A stretch of DNA of 64,000 bases from Colocasia esculenta (Eukaryota; Streptophyta; Magnoliopsida; Alismatales; Araceae): positions 65,013,184-65,077,183 of the forward strand of contig CM024764.1 of the NCBI GenBank assembly GCA_014218235.1, given 5' to 3'. The position numbers and the translations under genes were made by a program. The notes under the pieces are model-generated. The model searched no databases. It was not told the origin of the DNA and saw only the letters and a list, made by a program, of their open reading frames with translations. Of this stretch, positions 1 to 10,740 are shown one piece after another. Numbering within the stretch: the stretch's first letter is position 1; the number at the start of each line of letters is the position of its first letter.

Positions 1-205
1 TGTAGTATTTTTGTATTAATAAATAGAAAATACACATCATATAAAATATGAAGCACTTGGTTGTAAAAACTAGAGAGTAATGTTGTTTGTGAAAGGCCCA
101 CTTATTTTCAGGTTAAACCGAACCAAACCGAATTGTATCGGTTCGGTTTGGTTTGGTTTGAAAAAATTTCGGTTTGGTTTGGCTGTGGTGATGGTTTGGT
201 TTGGT
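1..205. repeat. GGTTT/AACCAAACC low-complexity stretch
   Basis: The stretch at about 110-205 is made of GGTTTGGTTTGG-type runs with a short opposing AACCGAACC run, so it can fold on itself. It directly abuts the broken downstream end of the copia pol that starts at about 206. It is not the plant telomere repeat. Such runs occur at the ends of some non-autonomous DNA transposons, but no second terminus or target duplication is visible here. Positions 1-110 hold nothing recognisable. Confidence 0.5.
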
Positions 206-1570
206 TTTTAATTTCTTGGACAATTCATCTGCATCATCATTATCACTATCTTCTTCCTTTCTCAAGGAAGAGTTAGTTTCATCAAAGATAACATATACTT
301 ACTGCTCAATTAATAAAGTGCGCTTATTAAACACTCTATAACCTTTAGGTTTAGAAGCATACCCCATGAAGATGCCTTCATCTGATTTGGCATCTAACTT
401 ACCAATGTCTCTTTTACTGTTGTTGTGGATGAAGCATGGACATCCAGATGTCCTGAAGTGACTGATCTTGGGCTTCTTTCCCTTAAACAATTCATACGCA
501 TTCTTTTTCAAGATAGGCCTAATCATTACTCTATTGATGATGTGGCTTGCTGTGTTGACTGCTTCAGCCCAAAAATATCTTGGCAGATCATATTCTGATA
601 ACATTGTTCTTGCCATATCCAATAAAGTCCTATTCTTTCTCTCAGCAACTCCAATCTGCTGTGGTGTTCTTGGTGCTGAGCAATTGTGCTCTATTCCTTG
701 GTCATCACAGAATTTTACGAATTTATCATTTTGGAATTCTCCTCCATGATCTGACCTGATTCCAATAGTGCTGAACTTTTTATCTTTCTGAACCTTTTTG
801 CTGAAGCTTACAAAGCTATCAAATGTATCATCTTTGTGTTCCAGAAAGAATACCCATGTGAATCTTGAATAGTCATCTACTATAACGAATCCAAAATTCT
901 TTCCTCCAAGACTTGTGGTCCTCATTGCCCCAAATAAATCCATATGAAGGAGTTCTAAGGGTTTAGAGGTTGTTACCACAGTCTTTGACTTGAAGGATGA
1001 CTTAGTGTGCTTTCCTTTTGCACATGGTCCACAGACCGTCTATTTTTGTGCTGACCTTTGGCAGACCTTCCACCAGGTTTCTCTTGATCAGCTTTCTCAT
1101 GCCATCTAGACTGCAGTGGCCCAATCTTCTTTGCCACAACTTAGTTGACTGCTCTTTGCTGGTTGCTAAACAAATGTCTTGATCTTTCAACTATTCAAGG
1201 TAAAGTATGTACAGATTCTTCTCTCTGTTGGCTTCAAAAATCACCTCTCCATCCTTCATAATACTGCATTTGGATTCTTGAAATCTGATCTAATGTCCTT
1301 TGTCGCATAACTGGCTAATGCTGATAAGGTTGTGCTTCAGGCCTTTTACACACAGAACATCTTCAATTACTGTCTTGCCTTTGCTGCTCATTGATCCACT
1401 GCCTATCACAGTCCCTTTTCCATTATCTCCATAGGTGACTGTGCCTTCTTCAACTTCTAAATGGATAAACAACCTTCTGTTTCCTAACATATGCTTTGAG
1501 CATCCACTGTCCAAGTACCACTTGGATGCCCGAGGTTTTTCCTGAAATGAAAACATCAAGTTTTAGGTAC
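206..1570 (-). pseudogene. pol: copia pol fragment: protease, pre-integrase domain, integrase core
   Basis: The protease end carries the aspartic-protease motif YLDSGCSKHM (about 1483-1512). Next comes the pre-integrase zinc region with WQRRLGHCSLDG (about 1108-1143), whose Cys pair is lost to a frame change near 1030. The integrase core at 299-979 keeps the catalytic series: Asp in LLHMDLFG, Asp in IRSDHGGEF and Glu in GVAERKN. The frame is broken at about 1000 and by a stop near 1290. The reading continues to about 206 as an acidic stretch and then ends in GGTTT-rich sequence, so RT and RNase H are absent. This supplied polyprotein maturation and DNA integration when intact. Confidence 0.8.
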
Positions 1571-1576
1571 CCAAGT

Positions 1577-3337
1577 TCTTTTGGGTCCTGGTTGGTTATT
1601 GTCATCGTTTTTTTTTTGATTATCCATCTTTTATGTTTAGTTGGACATGTTATTTTACTGTGACCTAACTTGTTGCAGTGACTACAGCATGTTGTTTTAG
1701 TTATTTTTTCATATGAAGTATATTTAAAGTTTGATTTATATGCTATATCTTGTTCATGTACGAATTTTGGAGTTGGATATATTTTAGGGTACACTGTTGT
1801 ATCTTCATTATCTGGTGGAATGTAACCTAATCCATTCTTCCTTTTACCTGATCTTCTGGCTCCTCTTAGTATTAAACAATTTTTACCATTAGTAAATTTT
1901 TCTAACGTACTTGATAGTTTATCATTTTCTTCTGTTAGTCTTTTGATTTCATTTTTTAGTTGGTCTGAACTTTCTTGTTTTTCTAGTTTTGTTATTTGAT
2001 TATTTTTATCTTTTAGATCTTCGCACAACAACTCATTTCTTCTTTTAAGTTCACTAACTTGCTTCTCTAGTTGTTCATTTTCTGATTTTAAATATGAATT
2101 GGTATTTTCTAGACATGCAACATTTTTTTTACTAACTTTTAATAATTTAGATACTTCTCTATATTTACCATACAGTTCATTAAACGCATCTTCTAACTTA
2201 TCTGAATCAGAATCATTACATGAATCAAAGGATGAGTCAGAGGTTACCTTTTCTGTGATGTCTGCCATGAAGGCTAGATTAGCCTTTTCTTCTTCCTCAC
2301 TATTTGAGCTTGACTCGCTATCCGAGTCACTGCTGTTGTCCCAAGCTGCTGCCATGGCTTTCTTCTTATATCTTCTGAACTTTCTTGAGCTGTCCTTCTT
2401 TCTGAATTCAGATTTCTTGAGCTTTGGACACTCTGCCTTGATGTGTCCTGGCTTCTTGCACTCATAACAAATTGGTTCATTCTTCTTTATGTCCTTTGCT
2501 TCAGGTTTCTTGAAATCCTTTCCCTTTTTGAAGTATCGTCTGCCAGATTGATACTTCTTTTTTTTTGGCCAATATCCGCTGTAGTCTTCTAGACAGCATT
2601 GCTTCTTCATCTTCACTGTCTTCACTACTGGCTTCATCTTCTGATTGTTCCTCAGAGATGCCTTCTGCTGCTTTAAGGGCATTTGTGTGCTTCTTTCTAG
2701 TGGATGATTCTCCTAATCTCTCCATGTTTATCTCATGGGTCATGAGGGACCCAATGAGCTTTTCCAATGACATTCTTTTCAAGTCATTAGTTTCTTCTAC
2801 AGCTGTTACCTTGAGAGTCCAAGAAGATGGTAGGGATCTAAGAATTTTCCTTACCATGTCTCCCATATCATACCTTTTTCCTAATCCTGCTAATCCGTTG
2901 GTGATGTCTGTAAATCTGCTGAACATTTGGGTTATAGATTCTCCTGGCTACATCTGGAACCTTTCATATTGTGTCACCAGAATGTCTATCTTGGTTTCCT
3001 TGACTTTGTCGGTGCCTTCATAAGTGATCCTGAGCTTTTCCCACATTTCCATGGCAGATTTGCAGGCAGATAAACGGTTGAATTCCTTTTTACTGAGGGC
3101 ACAACACAAAATACTTTTGGCTCTGCAGTTGAGAGAAATCTTCTTTCTATCATCTTCTGTCCAGTTGTCTCTATTGTTTAGAACAACTAGATTGCCTTCT
3201 TCTATTATGGACCATATGTGGAAATCGAATCCTTGTAGGAAGTATTCTATTCTTGTTTTCCAGTAGGTGTAATCTTCTCCGTCGAATAGCGGTGGCCTGT
3301 TGACTGACTGACCTTCTGAGTGACCTTGGGCTGCCAT
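1577..3337 (-). pseudogene. gag: copia Gag, degraded, with two CCHC zinc knuckles
   Basis: The start is the ATG at 3337, 52 bases downstream of the PBS. The N-terminus (MAAQGHSEGQSV, then DGEDYTYWKTR) closely matches the intact Gag at 44437. The copia-type Gag core runs to about 2700. A CCHC knuckle (CYECKKPGHIKAEC) follows at about 2435-2476, then a long coiled-coil stretch, then a second knuckle (CSHCNKLGHSKITC) at about 1650-1691. The frame is broken by a TAG near 2949, by a shift at a run of T near 2560 and by another at the T run near 1610. Homopolymer slippage is the likely cause of both shifts. Gag forms the particle shell and packages RNA. Confidence 0.85.
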
Positions 3338-3388
3338 TTGATCTTTTCTCTTCAGATCGTTGGATCTATTTCTTTGTCGAAGAGACTA

Positions 3389-3400
3389 GCTCTGATACCA
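3389..3400 (-). other. primer-binding site, initiator-Met tRNA type
   Basis: On the minus strand this reads TGGTATCAGAGC, the standard complement of the 3' end of plant initiator Met tRNA. It lies two bases inside the LTR end, the same spacing as in the element at 44376. Confidence 0.9.
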
Positions 3401-3730
3401 CTTGTTGCCCAGCTAGCAAGCCCAGAGGGGGGATGAATGGGATTCCTAAAAATTATTTAAGACTCAAAACTTGTTCACAAAACAATCACACAAAACACAC
3501 TTTGCAGATTGTTAGTGTTAGAGAATCGAAAGATCAAACACACAAAAGCAATCTCACGACACAGAGAATTATCCTGGTTCGGATCTCCTCTCCTTAGGAG
3601 TCCTACGTCCAGTCCCTGAGCAATATCTCAGGATTTCACTAACAAGGGTACAGTCCCCCTTAAGGACACTACAGCACCCAGCACCCCAGTTGGTCTTCCT
3701 TCAACCGAAGGGCCTGGATACCCCACCAGG

Positions 3731-3871
3731 TCTTCCTTCACAACAGAAGGGAACAACACCCTAGATACCCCACCAGGTCTTCCTTCACAACAGAAGGGAA
3801 CAACACCCTAGATATCCCACCAGGTCTTCCTTCACAGCAGAAGGGAACATCACAAGGGAATGTAATCAAAG
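3731..3871. repeat. three 47-bp direct repeats in the LTR
   Basis: The phrase TCTTCCTTCACA recurs at 3731, 3778 and 3825, a period of 47 bp, with nearly identical flanks containing CAGAAGGGAACA. A weaker relative lies just before at about 3693. The gag-only element has an analogous doublet at the same place near its LTR inner end (about 43896-44003). Confidence 0.85.
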
Positions 3872-4559
3872 AGATGATGCCCCTAGATCAAGCTTATAGA
3901 ACACTACTTGATCTGAAGCAAGGACTGAGAAGAAGAGATCTATAATCAAGGACTCTTCTCAGACAAAAGGCTCTCTTATAGATCTGAACTTAGCACAGAG
4001 AGCAAGAGCTAAGGCTGATAGGAATTTTTGCTTGGCTCTAAGAAAATCTTGCAGAAGGTTTAGGACGTTATAGCTTGTTGTTCCACAACACTTCTTGTTC
4101 TTGACGCTTCAGGAACTTCATATATCATATTTTGAAATTCGAACGTTGAAGTGCCCATTGTGTTTATACATAAGTGTACGTTAGACTGCTTGACACTTGG
4201 AAGCTTCTAGTCAACAGTCCTTTTTCCTTTCATGCATGCAAGGAGAGAGAGAGAGGATCTTCTGAAATCTTCTTTGGCTTCTATTTTGTCCAACATTGTA
4301 TGACGGATACTGTCAGAGATCTGCACATATTTAAGGCTTTGAACAGTAGACAGCTAGGCTGTCTCTTGTTGTCAGTCAATGTCAGAATAGATGTTCATCA
4401 AAATAGTAATGCCATTTTGTTGTTCTAAAAGATGTTTATAGAGAAGATACGATAATGGAAGATATTGTTAGCATGCTTGCAGAGATACGTACTATCATAA
4501 TAAATGCATGGCTGTCAAACGGATATACGTGAAGACTTTGACTTTTCAACATTTTCAAG

Positions 4560-5390
4560 GATTAGTCGAAAAATTGAATCGTTGTTTTCCATGAAATCGT
4601 TATATGCATGACTTATGAAATTGTTATGCAAATGAGTAAACAGATGCATACACAAATCGTTATGAAGTCATAAACAAATCGATGTACAAATCGTTATGAC
4701 GTTGTAAGCAAATCAATGTACAACTCGTTATGACTTTATAAGCAAATCGATGTACAAATCGTTGTGACGTTATAAGCAAATCGATGTACAAATCGTTATG
4801 ACTTTATAAGCAAATCGATGTACAAATCGTTGTGACGTTATGAATGAATCGACGTATAAATCGTTGTGAATTACTTAATGAATTGTTATGAAAGTAAGTC
4901 GTTACAAAGACTAAAGGAATCGTTACGAGAGCAAATTGTTACGATGACTAAAGAAATCGTTATGAGAGCAAATCGTTACGATGACTAAAGAAATCATTAC
5001 GAGAGCAAACCGTTACGATGACTAAAGAAATCGTTACGTGAGCAAATCGTTACGATGACTAAAGAAATCGTTACGAGAGCAATTCGTTATGATGACTAAA
5101 GGAATCATTACGAGAGCAAATTGTTATGATGACTAAAGGAATCGTTACAAGCCACTTAACGAATCATTGTGAGGGCAAGTCTTTGCGATTACTTAACGAA
5201 TCGTTGTGAGGGCAAATCATTGCGATCACTTAACGAATCATTGTGAAGGTAAACCGAAGAAATTGTTATACTGCCCAAATCGATAAAAGCACATAGCGAA
5301 TCCTTGTGAATATGAAATCGTTATGACTTATAATGGAAATCGATGTGTACTTAGAGAAATTTTATGTGAACTGAGCTCTAAATACTTCAG
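4560..5390. repeat. degenerate AAATCGTT array in LTR
   Basis: At least a dozen copies of AAATCGTT (AACGATTT in element orientation) and many one-base variants recur every 15-36 bp. Two longer units are visible: one of about 34 bp at 4680-4850 and one of about 36 bp at 4910-5150. The LTRs at 42674 and 46615 repeat the same core, although surrounding sequence has diverged. Confidence 0.8.
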
Positions 5391-5526
5391 GGTGAGATAC
5401 TTACAGAATTTGCTCTACTTTTCTTGATCCATTTCCGCTGCTTAAGACTTGTAGACAATATGTTAGATTAAACTTTATATAGTTTTGTTAATCACCAAAA
5501 TAGATATGTAATTTATTTGAATTACA

Positions 5527-7060
5527 TGGAGATAAACTGATCATCAGTTACACCATTACTCCCTGAGTTTTCAGCAATCCAGCTTGCATCACTGTATCCT
5601 TTAAGGACTCCAGGGAATTTCCCAAAATGCAAGCTCAAGGAAACAGTACCCTTAAGGTATCTCAGTATCCTATCCAAGCCTTCCCAGTGAGTACAGTCAA
5701 GATAGCTAGTGTATCTACTGAGTCTAGCCACTTCATATGAAATGTCAGGTCTAGTACAGTTTGCCATATACATTAAGCTTCCTATAACTTGGGAATATCG
5801 TAATTGAGACACAGGTACACCACTCTTATTCTTGTAGAAGACTCTAGAAGGATCATAGGGTACAGACAATTCTACAATCCTGATAACCATATTTCTCTAG
5901 TACTTTCTCAACATAATGAGACTGAGAAATAGCTATCCCTTCAGTTGACTTAGTCAACTTCAGTCCAAGAATTATATTTGCCTCACCCATATCCTTCATT
6001 TCAAATCTACTACTTAAGAATGATTTTGTCTCATTTATTAATCCCTTATTGTTGCCAAAAATCAATATATCATCTACATATAAGCATAGAATTACACAAT
6101 CATCACCTTTCACTTTGTAGTGGACACATTTATCAAACTCATTTACTTTAAAGCCAAATGACATGATAGTCATGTCAAATTTCTCATGTCATTGCTTAGG
6201 GGCTTGTTTCAATCCATACAAGGATTTAACAAGTCTACATACTTTACCCTTCAGGCTGATCCATATAGATCTCTTCATGAAGATCACCATTAAGAAAGGT
6301 GGTCTTAACATCCATCTGCTAGATAGACAGATCATATATGGAAGCCAAGGCTATTAGCACCCTAATGGTAGTCATTCTAGTAACAAAAGAATATGTATCA
6401 AAATAATCTATTCTCTCCATTTGTTTAAACCCCTTAGGAACCAACCTGGCTTTAAAATTTTCAATGGTTGCATCAGGTTTTAACTTTTTCTTAAAGACCC
6501 ATTTGCATCCAATAGTCTTAGATCCAGGAGGAGGATCAACTAACTCCCAAGTGCCATTTACAATAATAGAGTCAACCTCGCTCTTAATGGCTTCCTTCCA
6601 ATACTTTGCTTCTGGTGAAGCCATAGCATCTCGGAAAGTAGGGGGGTCTCCTTCAATCTGGTATGTGACAAAGTCACTACCAAACTTCTTGGAGACCTTT
6701 TGTCTTTTACTCCTCCTTGGTTCTACTTCTCCTTGATCACTAGTATCAGTAAGAGGTCTAGATGCATCAGCCCCCACATTAGTCATTCTTTCTACATGTT
6801 GTGGAATAGAATCAGATTTGGAAGCTACAGTGTCAGAATTCAGTTGTTGAGGCAAACCAGTCTTCATGGGAAAGACATGTTCGAAGAATGTAGTATCACA
6901 GAACTCGACTATGGTGTTAACATCTATGCGAGGGATTTCTGATTTGATAACCAGAAACCTGTATGCATAGCTATTTTCAGCATATCCTAAAAAGGCTGCG
7001 TCAACTGTCTTAGGTCCCAATTTCTTTCTCTTGTGTTCAGGGACAAGTACCTTAGCAAGG
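5527..7060 (-). pseudogene. pol: copia-B pol, second half: integrase tail, RT, RNase H start
   Basis: Just left of the Tat insertion the minus strand encodes an integrase C-terminal region (KLGPKTVDAAFLGYAEN). A linker and the copia RT follow: GTWELVDPPPGSK, KWVFKKKLKPD, the catalytic Asp in MDVKTTFLNG (about 6310) and YVDDILIFG (about 6075). The start of copia RNase H (YSDASWIAE) is near 5570. There are at least two frame changes (about 6250 and 5880), a stop near 6319 and a cluster of stops at 6180-6260. RNase H ends abruptly at the boundary with the neighbouring LTR. Confidence 0.85.
7056..7060. repeat. left target-site duplication of the Tat element (CAAGG)
   Basis: CAAGG precedes the TGCAGACATG start of the 5' LTR and recurs at 49984-49988 directly after the TACA end of the 3' LTR. 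Both copies sit in copia-B integrase sequence. Confidence 0.9.
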
Positions 7061-8492
7061 TGCAGACATGCCAATTTGGCAACACATCGAGCAAATTCCA
7101 TGTTATACCGCGATGTCTCGAAGTGGCTCTTCTCCATTAACCTCGTGAGTGATCTTCCTATTTTTCTAGATTTTTCTAGGGTTTTTGAGATCTCTTTCCA
7201 AAAGGGTCTGTTGAGCTTCATCTATTCGCGGCCAACGCAGCGGACGCCCTTTCCCAGAGTTGATCCACGTCCTGATGATTAGACGCAATTAATGCACATC
7301 CTGCTGACTCTCTGTGATTTAAAGTCAAAGATTCTGACCACACCCTGTCAGCTCCATTTAATGGACGCCATGTCAGCAATCATGATGTCTGTTTGAAGCG
7401 TGTCTGGGTGGCACACCGCATTTTATAAATATCAAATCAAGGATCAGATTTTGTCAAAGATTCGATTTGCCTAAGAAAACACGGCCAGCCACCCAAGCGT
7501 GATTCAGAACCTAGCTTACAGCTACGATCATCATGAAAATGTCTAATCACGCGCAAATCGAGCGATCTTAAGAATTGCGGTCTGTCAGGCGGACGCCTTT
7601 AAGTTGTAATCAACGTTCGCTGAATTGAATGCAATTTTGGCTATAAATACAGACCCGGGGGGAGCTCATTGGCATCTAATCCCAACCACAATGAAGCCCT
7701 ATCGAACTCCCACCCCGACCTCCGAACTCTAATTCTCCAATTCTCTAAGGCGGGATTCCATCGGATCGAAAGTTCGTGTTCTAGAGCCGGGACGCAACGC
7801 ATACGTCGCCTCCGCGTTGTCTTCCTCGTGAACTGGGGATTCCGGGTGTTGGAGCACGACGAGAGGAACTCCACCGGCGTCTCCTTCGTCCTCTCCATCC
7901 CTCGTCGTCGGGCTACAATGCCATTCCAATCGCCACTTCTTCCCCCATCTCTTTCATCTTTACTTTTCATTAGACATGCATTCATCACATCTCCCACACA
8001 CATCCACATAGCATTTCTTACCCACCCACTCCTTAGGGGTTTAACACCACCTCCACGAGGTGTGTTAACCTCCATTTATATGTTTTCCATATTTTCTCTT
8101 CATGTACACTTCACTACACTTCATAGCCTAACCTCCCCTTTTACTTGTTTCTTGTTGTTTTCCCATTTTGCAAGGTAACCGGCATCAAATCTTCTCCGCC
8201 GTCCGGCCGGCGCAAGAAGGGAGGAGAATCCACATGCACATTCTCGTGCTTTTCTTCGGATGGAGGTAAGTACACCGCGTCATTTCCCTTCCGCCCGTTA
8301 CATCCGGTGCCCACGTGCACTTGGCGATCGCGACACATTCCTCGTGCACACACGCACGTTCTTTTTATTTTTTTTACGTTCTCATCCCTCCTTCCCCATT
8401 TTCACTTTATCTCTCTCTTCCTTTTAAATCCCATATATTTCCCGTCGTGGGACGAGTGTTTTCTGGAAAGTCGAGGAAAAACGCCGTCTACA
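7061..8492 (+). repeat. 5' LTR of the Tat element
   Basis: The 1432-bp repeat begins TGCAGACATG and ends GTCTACA. It matches 48563-49983 throughout, with scattered substitutions and a roughly 10-bp length difference near 7170. Several substitutions are C/T or G/A. GGACGC-type motifs occur repeatedly. The chance reading frames inside it look like random translation of U5 sequence. Confidence 0.9.
7642..7649 (+). promoter_or_regulatory. TATA box of the Tat 5' LTR
   Basis: TATAAATA sits about 580 bp into the LTR and is conserved in the 3' LTR at 49134-49141. Transcription would start roughly 30 bp downstream, giving U3 of about 610 bp. Confidence 0.7.
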
Positions 8493-9586
8493 ACTTGGCC
8501 ATCGCGATGGGACCCTTCTTTTTTTGATTCCGGTTACCTCCATTTGGCACACACGTGTGCCCCTCCTTCGGCACCCACGTGTGCCTCTCCTTCGTACCCC
8601 ACGTGGTACAACTTTACCCTTTCTGCACCCCACGAGGTGCTATTGAGAGTCTCGTCGCCATTACCACTATGTAGTCGTATTTTCCCTTATTTTTCACAAC
8701 GCTGCTTGCGTGAAATCTGTGATTTAAAAGAAGAAAAGAAAACTGAAAAAAAAATACCACCTTGTTCCCCTCCCCATGTACTTACTTTCATCTGAAGAGA
8801 GCATCTCCATGTGATATTTCCTTCCTCATGTAAAATTTGTGGAAAAGCATATATGTCTGATTCCCTACCTTTTTTTCTGTTCTCGGATTGCATGTTTGAT
8901 TCGCGTCTAGTGCAGAGGACGCCTTTTCTGTTCCTGATTTGCACGGCGGCCTGATCGGACGCTATTTGTGACAGTCCGGAGGGAGTTTCCTCGGCTCTTA
9001 CAGCTTTCAGGAGCTGTCAGATCCACGGTCAACAGAACGGACGCCCTTTATTGAATCGTGCCCACTATACTGGACGCAATTCAGTCTGTCACAGAGCTCC
9101 AGTCTTCCTGCCATCTGTGCTATCTGTGTATTTTTGCATTTGCAGGGCATTTCGGCTGAGGGACCTCCTTCCCTCCTTACCTAGGATCCACGCACCTTCT
9201 CGATGAGGGCTATCTCCCCATTGGGCATTCCGTCTCATTGGGCTAGAGAATCCTCATCGAGACCTCCATAAGTCTCCGTACCCCATTGATTCCCTCACGG
9301 TGGACCGAGCCGGTTGTACTATCCCGGTGTCCCGAGTTAGAAAACCCATTGCGTGCAAGGAAGTTGTTCAGAAAAGCCTGAAGTCGTCATCTCACCTACT
9401 TTAGGTTCACACCTACTTTGGAGAGACACTGTCATTAAAATCCACATTAAGACATATTGAATATTTAAGTGGACGTAATCATTTTCCAAGTCTGTGATTT
9501 AAAAGTCATTAACTCCTTCTCTCAAGCTAGTTTGAGTAGTTGTCTGTTAGTTACTTGTTAAATTACACTGTGTGTCTCTAGAATTT
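8493..9586 (+). other. Tat untranslated leader and candidate PBS
   Basis: This is the 1.1 kb between the LTR and the first Gag ATG. The sequence at 8495-8512 (TTGGCCATCGCGATGGGA) is where a primer-binding site belongs and loosely resembles TTGGC...GGGGA sites of other plant Ty3 elements, but I cannot assign a tRNA with confidence. GGACGC-type motifs recur at about 8920, 8956, 9042 and 9072. No gene is visible. Confidence 0.5.
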
Positions 9587-10740
9587 TGCATGCAGCTTCG
9601 TTCCGGTCGATCCCTTTCAATGGCCGAGTACGAGGACTATGAGAACATGTATGATGAGATGTATGATCCTAATCAACAACTCCCCCAACTCCAAAATCGG
9701 GTTCACGCTGACACGTCCAGTCCGCGTGTTGACGCAATGGACGCTCATGCTCCCCACGTCTTGCCAAGGCGTGACACTGGGAACACCTCCTCCCCATTTG
9801 ATATATCCCAGATTGTAGACATCCTTCAGAGCCTCCAAGCCTCTCAGCTTCAGGAGGTCCAGGCTGCCCTCAAGGGCAAATCTGTTGTTGACCCTGTCCA
9901 TCGCTCCCACCCGAATGCGGGTGTTCAGATTCAATCCACTCATGACCCGACGGCCCGAGCTTCTCCTACCCCCTCGCGGGCCCATTCCATCATCCAGTCC
10001 CGCCCCCACAGTCCAGTGGGGAGGCATCCTCTTCCTTATGTTCAGCCAAGCACCGACGGGGCGAGGCCTGTTCACTAACCCCGGGTCCCAGTTCATGTCT
10101 CCCCATCCGCCGGTGTCCCTTCTACGCATTATTCTGTTTTGGTGGATGTCCCCCACCGCCTTCCTCCGGGGCACCTCCCAAATCTTCCGTTGATCAACTC
10201 GCCCAAGCCCTCTTAGAGAAGGTGAGTAAACTCGAACAAGATTTCAAAAGGGTGTCCACACCCAAAGACTACTTCGAACTGGCACTCCCTTCTATGCCAG
10301 TCTTTCACCTTCCCCCCCTCTGAGATGCCAATTTACCGCTGCTATAACAGCACCGGAAATCCGTTTGTGCATCTAAAAGAATTCATGTACGAGTCTTCCT
10401 TTTGGCAAAATGATAATCGGGCCCTTGCCTTCCTATTCCGACGATCCTTGGACGGGCCTGCCCTTGAGTGGTTCTATTCATTAGAACCCACGGATGTTGA
10501 GGACTTCGGGACCGTGCAAAGGAAGTTTCTATAGAGGTACATAGACAGAGTTGGTCTGACACTATCAATTACTGATCTAGTGGCTGAAAAGATGAGGACA
10601 GAAGAAGAATTCACACATTTTGTTGATAGATGGAGGGCACTAACTGAAAGACTGAGGGACCCACTATCTGAGGCCGAGCAAGTCAAAATGATCACAACAA
10701 ATGCCACGCCTCAGTTCAAACAAATTTTAGCCATGAATAA
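9587..10740 (+). pseudogene. gag: Tat gag, 5' part, cut by the chromovirus
   Basis: The likely start is the ATG at 9587 (MQLRSGRSLSM), since the upstream in-frame ATG lies in poor leader sequence. The N-terminal third is Pro/Ser-rich and ends at a stop near 10076. After a frame change the Ty3 Gag core appears at 10180-10740: PIYRCYNSTGNPFVHLKEF, then GPALEWFYSLEP and LSEAEQVKMITTN. A one-base insertion near 10318 and a TAG at 10532 (likely from CAG) break it. The coding sequence stops at 10740 against the TGTAAGA start of another LTR and resumes after 20050. When whole it formed the particle shell. Confidence 0.75.

Larger units (their letters stand above)
206..5526 (-). mobile_element. Sirevirus-like Ty1/copia element, 3' part missing
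   Basis: Read on the minus strand this runs LTR (3403-5526), PBS (3389-3400), gag (about 1577-3337), then protease and integrase (about 206-1570). It stops inside pol after the integrase core, so RT, RNase H and the 3' LTR are absent from the window. The Gag has two CCHC knuckles and is clearly the same family as the Gag at 44437-46209. The family assignment rests on that Gag type, the initiator-Met PBS and the repeated polypurine boxes seen in the sister element. The copy is dead, with at least three frame changes and several stops. Its right end abuts copia-B RNase H sequence. Because the left end is lost, no target duplication can be tested. Confidence 0.8.
3403..5526 (-). repeat. 5' LTR of the Sirevirus-like element
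   Basis: The inner boundary is fixed by the PBS; in element orientation the LTR ends in ACA. The outer end is placed at 5526, where the element-strand sequence starts TGTAATTC and then shares a TTTTGGTGAT block at the same distance from the start as the LTR at 42674. The estimated length is 2124 bp. It contains a 47-bp triplication near the inner end and a long AACGATTT-motif array in the distal part. Without the partner LTR the outer end is an inference. Confidence 0.65.

Noticed and set aside
120..205. GGTTTGG runs as a telomeric or subtelomeric repeat.
   Set aside because: The plant telomere unit is TTTAGGG; the runs here are degenerate and short.
7669..8353. Several open frames of 66-169 codons in both Tat LTRs.
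   Set aside because: They lie in LTR U5/R sequence, overlap on both strands and have no recognisable features.
9617..10174. 185-codon minus-strand frame over Tat gag.
   Set aside because: It is the complement of the Gag N-terminal coding region, which has clear family context on the plus strand.
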